From: Litorimonas sp039962885
GTDB taxonomy: Bacteria > Pseudomonadota > Alphaproteobacteria > Caulobacterales > Maricaulaceae
Direction of reading: 5' to 3'
Assembly (NCBI GenBank): GCA_039962885.1
Contig: JBDVGI010000255.1
Span: 1-10,767 of the forward strand
Length of the DNA: 10,767 nt
Shown: in pieces, positions 6,938 to 10,767 of the stretch
How positions within the stretch are numbered: position 1 is the first letter of the stretch
How the letters are laid out: every line of letters starts with the position of its first letter
Position numbers and translations under genes: made by a program
The notes under the pieces: model-generated
The model's database searches: none
What the model saw: the letters and a program-made list of their open reading frames with translations, nothing else
Told to the model about the DNA's origin: nothing

Positions 6938-8274
6938 GACAACACCTCCTTAAGCGCAGTGCCAAAGGCTTGCATATCCTCATCGCTAACCACTTCGGTC
7001 GCGCAAACCAGTAACAAGTCTTCGTGTACGCCCGCGCTAATGCGAGAGAAAGGCACGCCGCCCAGAATATCTTTATCCGCAAGCGCCTGCACAACACCGG
7101 CAGCGGGTTTATTGAGCTTCACTGTAAACTCATTAAAAAATGTCTCATTCAGCACCTGCGCGCCGTCAATGCCGTCTAAAATATCGGCTAACTCACAAGC
7201 ATTTTCGTGATTAATGGCAGCCATACGCTTGATGCCTGCATCGCCGAGCAGACTCATATGAATGGTGAAAGCCAGACAGCATAGACCTGAATTCGTACAG
7301 ATATTCGAGGTCGCTTTTTCGCGGCGAATATGTTGCTCGCGTGTTGAAAGCGTTAGCACATAGCCGCGCTCTCCATTGGCATCGACAGTTTCCCCGCATA
7401 CACGCCCCGGCATTTGCCGCACGAGTTTTTGCCGGCAAGCAAATAGGCCAACATGCGGCCCGCCGTAATTCAAACCAACACCAAGACCTTGCCCTTCGCC
7501 AACGACGATGTCCGCGCCCTGCGCCCCTGGCGGCGTAATAGCAGCCAGCGCAACAGGTTCCGTGAACACAGCAATTAATAACGCCTTATGCGCGTGAGCT
7601 TTTTCAGCAATAGGTTCGAGGTCTACGATTTCACCAAAGACGTTCGGGCTTTGCACAACAACACAGGCTGTCTCATCCGTAATCATATCAATTACAGAGC
7701 TGTCCGCGCCAATTTTCGGGGCAATTTCATGGATATCAATATCAAGCGTCGACGCCAAAGTCTGCGTAGCTGCGGCGTAATGCGGGTGCAGTCCTGGCGC
7801 GAGAATAGCTTTACCTTTACGCGTCACACGCCGCGCCATAACCACCGCTTCGGCGCAAGCCGTCGAGCCGTCATACATAGAGGCATTAGCAACATCCATC
7901 CCCGTCAGTAGTGCGACTTGGCTTTGAAACTCAAAAAGCGCTTGCAGCGTGCCTTGGCTGATTTCTGGCTGATAGGGCGTGTAGGCCGTTAGGAATTCAG
8001 AGCGTTGTATTAAATGATCCACCGTTGCTGGAATGTGATGCTTATAAGCCCCTGCTCCGCAGAAAAACGGCACAGAACTGGCCGAGACAGATTTATTCGA
8101 CAGGCGGTTCATATGGCGCTCGACCGCTGCCTCGCTTTGGTGAAGCGGTAGGTCGATAAGTGCATCCAGACGCGCAGATTTCGGCACATCTTCGAACAAA
8201 GCATCAATATTATCAACGCCAATGACATCGAGCATCTGCGCTCTGTCAGTTTCATTTAGGGGGAGATAACGCAT
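6934..8274 (-). CDS. gcvPA: Glycine dehydrogenase (decarboxylating) subunit 1
   Basis: The 446-residue product is the N-terminal-type half of the split P protein, and partners GcvPB to form the active sites. Typical blocks are MRYLPLNETDRAQML at the start, PFFCGAGAYKHHIP (69-82), LTAYTPYQPEISQGTLQALFEFQ (95-117) and ASMYDGSTACAEA (131-143). It lacks the PLP lysine, as expected for subunit 1. ATG 8274 is preceded by AAAGGA (8282-8287 on the opposite strand) at 7 nt. The 180-nt gap to gcvH upstream is unusually large for this operon, while gcvPB downstream overlaps by 4 nt. Length matches the family. Confidence 0.97.
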   Translation of the reverse strand: MRYLPLNETDRAQMLDVIGVDNIDALFEDVPKSARLDALIDLPLHQSEAAVERHMNRLSNKSVSASSVPFFCGAGAYKHHIPATVDHLIQRSEFLTAYTPYQPEISQGTLQALFEFQSQVALLTGMDVANASMYDGSTACAEAVVMARRVTRKGKAILAPGLHPHYAAATQTLASTLDIDIHEIAPKIGADSSVIDMITDETACVVVQSPNVFGEIVDLEPIAEKAHAHKALLIAVFTEPVALAAITPPGAQGADIVVGEGQGLGVGLNYGGPHVGLFACRQKLVRQMPGRVCGETVDANGERGYVLTLSTREQHIRREKATSNICTNSGLCCLAFTIHMSLLGDAGIKRMAAINHENACELADILDGIDGAQVLNETFFNEFTVKLNKPAAGVVQALADKDILGGVPFSRISAGVHEDLLLVCATEVVSDEDMQAFGTALKEVLS

Positions 8275-8454
8275 TTAATTATCCTTTTCACCTTTTATTG
8301 CGCTTGTAAGTGTGCCTGTAAAATGAGGCAAAAGCTGCAGGAATTGAAGTTATGTAAGGTGACATTTCAAGACTATCACCAAGCAATTTAGAGACGAAAA
8401 CCTATTGTCAATCCTACGATAAGGCAATAGCAACGGGTCTTCCAAGATGCATGC
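8275..8454 (-). other. 180-nt non-coding gap between gcvH and gcvPA
   Basis: No convincing gene is seen. On the - strand it holds a weak hairpin (8402-8407 with 8425-8430, CTATTG/CAATAG) followed by GTTTT, which might attenuate or end transcription after gcvH. A perfect TTGACA (8406-8411) lies 15 nt from TAAATT (8385-8390), a possible internal promoter with a short spacer. The two overlap, so at most one may be real. A 5-bp GGTGA/TCACC repeat spans 8358-8380. Confidence 0.4.
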
Positions 8455-8826
8455 CTACAGACCGTCGCAATAAGTCTTATATGCGGCGGCATCCATGAGG
8501 CTATCAAGCTCACCTGCATCAGCGATCTTGATTTTGATAAACCAACCATCGCCATCTGCAGAGGCATTAACCGTTTCGGGCGCGTCTTCGAGCACCTCAT
8601 TGACAGCAACCACTTCGCCAGCAACAGGGGCGTAGACTTCGGAGGCAGCTTTAACGCTCTCGACAACAGCGGCTTCGTCGCCCTTTGCCATTTCGCGGCC
8701 AATTTCTGGCAGTTCAACAAAGACAACATCGCCTAACGCGTTTGCCGCGTAAGCACTAATGCCGACAGTTCCTGTATCCCCGTCCACTTTGACCCATTCA
8801 TGGTCTTCTGTATATTTCACACTCAT
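8455..8826 (-). CDS. gcvH: Glycine cleavage system H protein
   Basis: This 123-residue lipoyl carrier shuttles the aminomethyl group between the P and T proteins and returns electrons to the shared L protein. The lipoylated lysine is K59 in VVESVKAASEVYAPVAGEV. The flanking YTEDHEWVKVDGDTGTVGISAYAANALGDVVFVELPEIG is the standard H-protein N-terminal half. Length and C-terminus (DAAAYKTYCDGL) are normal for the family. ATG 8826 has GGAG (8834-8837) 7 nt upstream. The gene lies 23 nt after gcvT, so both should be read from the riboswitch-controlled transcript. Lipoylation needs lipA/lipB-type enzymes, which are not in the window. Confidence 0.97.
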   Translation of the reverse strand: MSVKYTEDHEWVKVDGDTGTVGISAYAANALGDVVFVELPEIGREMAKGDEAAVVESVKAASEVYAPVAGEVVAVNEVLEDAPETVNASADGDGWFIKIKIADAGELDSLMDAAAYKTYCDGL

Positions 8827-8849
8827 AAATTCTCTCCAATGATAATAAT

Positions 8850-10001
8850 CTAACCGCGATGATAATTATGCGGCGCAAATGGTAGTTTCGTAATTTTCGC
8901 AGGTCTAGCCTTACCGCGCACAATTAATTGCACAGCTGTTCCCGCCTTCATGAAAGGCCGCGCAACATAGCCCATAGCTACAGGGCTTTGAGCGGTTGGG
9001 CCAAAACCACCGCTTGTGATTTCGCCGATGACATTGCCGTCCATATCTTGAATTTCAGTATGTTCACGCGCGGGGGCGCGGCCTTCGGGCTGTATGCCAA
9101 CAAGTCGTTTTGTTGTCTTATCTGCCAAATCCGCGGCAACACGCTTCGCGCCCAAATACCCCGCATCCGCCCCGCGGCGATGTTTCTGAATTGACCAAAT
9201 CAAGCCTGCTTCAATCGGAGATACGCTTGTATCAATATCGTGTCCATAAAGACATAGACCTGCCTCAAGCCGCAGACTATCACGCGCGCCAAGACCCACT
9301 GGCTCAACATCATCATATTGTAGTAATTCTTTGACTAAACGAACCATGTCATCATGCTTGACAGATATTTCATAGCCGTCCTCGCCCGTATAACCAGAGC
9401 GCGAAACATGCGCCCAGACAGGTGCGTCCAATGTACCGCTAAGTTCCAAATCCGTATGGGTCATAAAGGTGAGCTTTTCAACATCAGGATTAAAACACCC
9501 CAGAATATCCGCCGCGCGCGGTCCTTGCAAGGCGATGAGCGATAGCGTGTCATCTTTCACACTAACCTCGACATTTTTCGGCATGTGTTTTTCAAGATGG
9601 GCGTAATCGGTGACTTTGCAGCCCGCATTTACCACCAGATATAAGCAATGCTCATAACCCTTCATCGCCAAACGCGAGATCATCAAATCATCGAGGATAC
9701 CGCCGTCTTTATTTAAAAATTGCGAGTAGCGTTGCTGTCCGGGTTTCAAGCTTTGAATATCGGCGGGAACAAGCTTTTCTAGCGCCTTCGCTGCAACCGC
9801 AAAATCCTCATTCTCTGGAATTAAAAAGACTTGCCCCATATGAGAGACATCAAACAAACCTGCCTTTTCGCGCGCATGTAAATGCTCTTTGAGGACACCA
9901 AGAGGATATTGCACAGGCATATCATAGCCCGCAAATGGCACCATCTTAGCGCCTAACTCTATGTGCAATGAATGCAGCGCTGTAGTTTTTAAATCAGTCA
10001 T
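8850..10001 (-). CDS. gcvT: Aminomethyltransferase (glycine cleavage T protein)
   Basis: The 383-residue product transfers the methylene group from aminomethyl-lipoyl-GcvH to tetrahydrofolate, releasing ammonia. The conserved blocks are FAGYDMPVQYPLGVLKEHLHAREKAGLFDVSHMGQV (23-58), GGILDDLMI with the catalytic-type aspartate (D104/D105), LIALQGPRA (155-163), SRSGYTGEDGYEIS (200-213) and the C-terminal barrel SGGFGPTAQSPVAMGYV. Length is typical. The start is uncertain: ATG 10001 gives MTDLKTTALHSLH, which fits the family. The frame also begins at GTG 10007, two codons earlier. Neither has a purine-rich Shine-Dalgarno sequence at normal distance, so initiation is probably shaped by the riboswitch just upstream. 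It is the first gene of the operon. Confidence 0.96.
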   Translation of the reverse strand: MTDLKTTALHSLHIELGAKMVPFAGYDMPVQYPLGVLKEHLHAREKAGLFDVSHMGQVFLIPENEDFAVAAKALEKLVPADIQSLKPGQQRYSQFLNKDGGILDDLMISRLAMKGYEHCLYLVVNAGCKVTDYAHLEKHMPKNVEVSVKDDTLSLIALQGPRAADILGCFNPDVEKLTFMTHTDLELSGTLDAPVWAHVSRSGYTGEDGYEISVKHDDMVRLVKELLQYDDVEPVGLGARDSLRLEAGLCLYGHDIDTSVSPIEAGLIWSIQKHRRGADAGYLGAKRVAADLADKTTKRLVGIQPEGRAPAREHTEIQDMDGNVIGEITSGGFGPTAQSPVAMGYVARPFMKAGTAVQLIVRGKARPAKITKLPFAPHNYHRG

Positions 10002-10012
10002 AGGCACGGGTC

Positions 10013-10031
10013 ACAGCTATCGCTGTCCTTT
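10013..10031 (-). promoter_or_regulatory. Possible riboswitch expression platform
   Basis: On the - strand, AAAGGACAGC (10022-10031) repeats exactly the 3' strand of aptamer 2 (10041-10050). It runs into a small hairpin ACAGC-GATA-GCTGT (10013-10026) placed just before the gcvT start. AAAGGA (10026-10031) is 18 nt from GTG 10007; folding of the hairpin would bring it closer, so it may act as a conditional ribosome binding site. The repeat and hairpin are visible; the role is inference. Confidence 0.45.
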
Positions 10032-10038
10032 GTGCCGC

Positions 10039-10234
10039 CTGCTGTCCTTTCGGGCCTGAGAGATTGACGCCTGCGGGTCATTCCGCATGTGACGCTTACT
10101 CCTTCGGCGGGACGTTTCACCATACCGTCCGCTTTCCAGCATTCATCTTTTAAACGGTCCATTTTACCTGAGCGTTTCCGGGGCAGTTGCGCCTTCGGTG
10201 GCTACGAAATTCGTAGCTCTCTCCCATTTAAAAG
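10039..10234 (-). ncRNA. Tandem glycine riboswitch upstream of gcvT
   Basis: Reading the - strand, two glycine aptamers follow each other. Aptamer 1 (about 10147-10234) has a 9-pair P1 (10226-10234 with 10147-10155), GGGAGAG, an 8-bp P2 hairpin (10201-10217), CACCGAAGG, GCAA, GCTCAGG and ATGGACC. Aptamer 2 (about 10039-10141) has TGCTGG, GCCGAAGGAG, CTCTCAGG, a GAAAGGACAGC 3' strand and a TGCTG/CAGCA P1. The linker is about 5 nt. These are the conserved glycine-riboswitch blocks. Bound glycine normally raises expression of cleavage genes, so excess glycine would induce gcvTH and perhaps gcvPAB. No strong terminator hairpin with a T run lies between it and gcvT, so translational control is more likely. 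Confidence 0.93.
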
Positions 10235-10243
10235 TTATGCGCC

Positions 10244-10272
10244 TCTATGGGCTGTGACGTAAAAAATGTCAA
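10244..10272 (-). promoter_or_regulatory. Promoter of the gcv operon
   Basis: On the - strand, a consensus TTGACA (10267-10272) and CATAGA (10244-10249) are 17 nt apart. The predicted start at about 10237 falls right at the 5' end of riboswitch P1 (10234), so the transcript would begin with the aptamer. The -10 box is imperfect, but the agreement of spacing and riboswitch position supports the call. Confidence 0.6.
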
Positions 10273-10301
10273 TTCGCATCCATACGCTTTTTTCATACTT
10301 T

Positions 10302-10307
10302 TATAGT
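10302..10307 (+). promoter_or_regulatory. Possible -10 box for the divergent Q/A-rich gene
   Basis: TATAGT lies 28 nt before the ATG at 10335, a suitable place for a -10 element. No good -35 match is found 16-18 nt upstream, so an activator or another sigma factor may be needed, or this may be chance in A/T-rich DNA. Confidence 0.3.
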
Positions 10308-10334
10308 AATCATGAGGATAAATAGGAGAATATT

Positions 10335-10763
10335 ATGTCCGATGACATTCAAGAATTAACCGCATTTGGCTCTGGAAAATCAGAGGCCGAAGTCGCATTC
10401 GAACTTTTAAACAAATTAAAAGGTCAAGGAGTTTGGGGAGAACGCAATATCTCCGCTATCTTGGATATGTATGCTGAATGTTTGGATGCCGCGCGCGGGC
10501 TACGCAAATATGAGGGACAGAACCGTTATGATGCGTCGACCACAACGCCGTCAAAGCAAGCCGCCGCCTCAGCATCTGCACCTTCCCCTACACCCAATTC
10601 TGCTCAAAACCCTGCGCCAGCTCAACAACAAATGAGCGCTGCTCAAGCTGCGCAAATACAAGCGCAAAGACAGCAAGCCGCCCAGATGCAGCAAGCTCAA
10701 GCCGCGCAACAACAACCTGTCCACGCACAACAACAAGCGGTACAGCAAGCCTTTAAGGGCTAA
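10335..10763 (+). CDS. Protein of unknown function with Q/A-rich C-terminal tail
   Basis: I do not recognise this 142-residue protein. Residues 1-62 look like a compact, mostly helical domain: SEAEVAFELLNKLKGQGVWGERNISAILDMYAECLDAARGLRKYEG, with two likely helices on either side of a GVWGERN turn. Residues 63-97 are rich in Ala, Ser, Thr and Pro and look like a flexible linker. Residues 98-140 are almost wholly Gln and Ala with a few Met and Arg (QQQMSAAQAAQIQAQRQQ and onward), either a low-complexity tail or a long helix. No signal peptide or membrane segment is seen, so it is probably cytoplasmic. ATG 10335 is supported by AGGAG (10324-10328) at 6 nt. It is divergent from the gcv operon. 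Its TAA stop overlaps an ATG (TAATG, 10761-10765), suggesting a coupled downstream gene outside the window. Confidence 0.8.
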   Translation: MSDDIQELTAFGSGKSEAEVAFELLNKLKGQGVWGERNISAILDMYAECLDAARGLRKYEGQNRYDASTTTPSKQAAASASAPSPTPNSAQNPAPAQQQMSAAQAAQIQAQRQQAAQMQQAQAAQQQPVHAQQQAVQQAFKG

Positions 10764-10767
10764 TGAA

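Noticed and set aside
7588..7911. 107-codon + strand frame within gcvPA
   Set aside because: It is antisense to the conserved gcvPA frame, with no family features.
8388..8729. 113-codon - strand frame overlapping gcvH
   Set aside because: It is a shifted frame of gcvH with Lys/Arg/Leu-rich nonsense composition and no independent ribosome binding site.
10022..10031. Second AAAGGACAGC copy as part of a third glycine aptamer
   Set aside because: None of the other conserved aptamer blocks (GCCGAAGG, CTCTCAGG) occurs between it and the gcvT start, and there is no room for one.
10201..10217. Near-perfect 8-bp inverted repeat (GCTACGAA/TTCGTAGC), possible operator
   Set aside because: It falls in the position of the P2 hairpin of glycine aptamer 1, which explains it fully.
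1..10767. CRISPR array, insertion sequence, tRNA/rRNA or phage genes
   Set aside because: No regularly spaced repeats, transposase or integrase motifs, terminal inverted repeats or tRNA/rRNA-like segments were seen by eye in the non-coding stretches.

Overview
The window reads as a piece of an alphaproteobacterial chromosome. The evidence is an F0-only ATP synthase cluster in the order atpI-atpB-atpE-atpF'-atpF, with paired b and b' subunits and no F1 genes following, which is a typical alphaproteobacterial split. A glycine decarboxylase P protein divided into two subunits and a tandem glycine riboswitch fit the same picture. The flavour (moderate GC, short intergenic gaps, one Q/A-rich accessory protein) would suit a marine Hyphomonadales/Maricaulales relative, but that rank is inference.

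Region 1 (1-1412, + strand): the 3' end of a TPR-repeat protein, followed almost directly by a predicted lipoprotein with a single CXXCH haem site and a cytochrome c peroxidase/MauG-like sequence around it. Region 2 (1413-4190, +): a 229-nt gap with a weak terminator-like hairpin and a candidate promoter, then the five F0 genes, closed by a strong intrinsic terminator whose stem is capped by GAGA. Together these genes make the proton channel (a subunit plus c ring) and the peripheral stalk (b, b'). Region 3 (4191-5360, +): a stand-alone membrane acyltransferase-3 protein, ending in a hairpin that can serve both converging transcripts.

Region 4 (5384-10272, - strand): the glycine cleavage operon, transcribed gcvT-gcvH-gcvPA-gcvPB. 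GcvPA/PB decarboxylate glycine and load the aminomethyl group on the lipoyl arm of GcvH. GcvT then transfers the one-carbon unit to tetrahydrofolate. A tandem glycine riboswitch precedes gcvT, and a TTGACA/CATAGA promoter would start the RNA at about the first base of the riboswitch. The gcvPA and gcvPB reading frames overlap by ATGA, while a 180-nt non-coding gap separates gcvH from gcvPA. Region 5 (10273-10767, +): a divergently transcribed small protein of unknown function with a glutamine/alanine-rich tail. Its stop codon overlaps a possible next start (TAATG) at the window edge.

Most of the window is core metabolism. I did not see a new mobile, defence or CRISPR system. The parts most worth a second look are the riboswitch expression platform (a repeated copy of the aptamer's 3' strand, a small hairpin and no ordinary ribosome binding site), the single-haem lipoprotein, and the unrecognised Q/A-rich protein.
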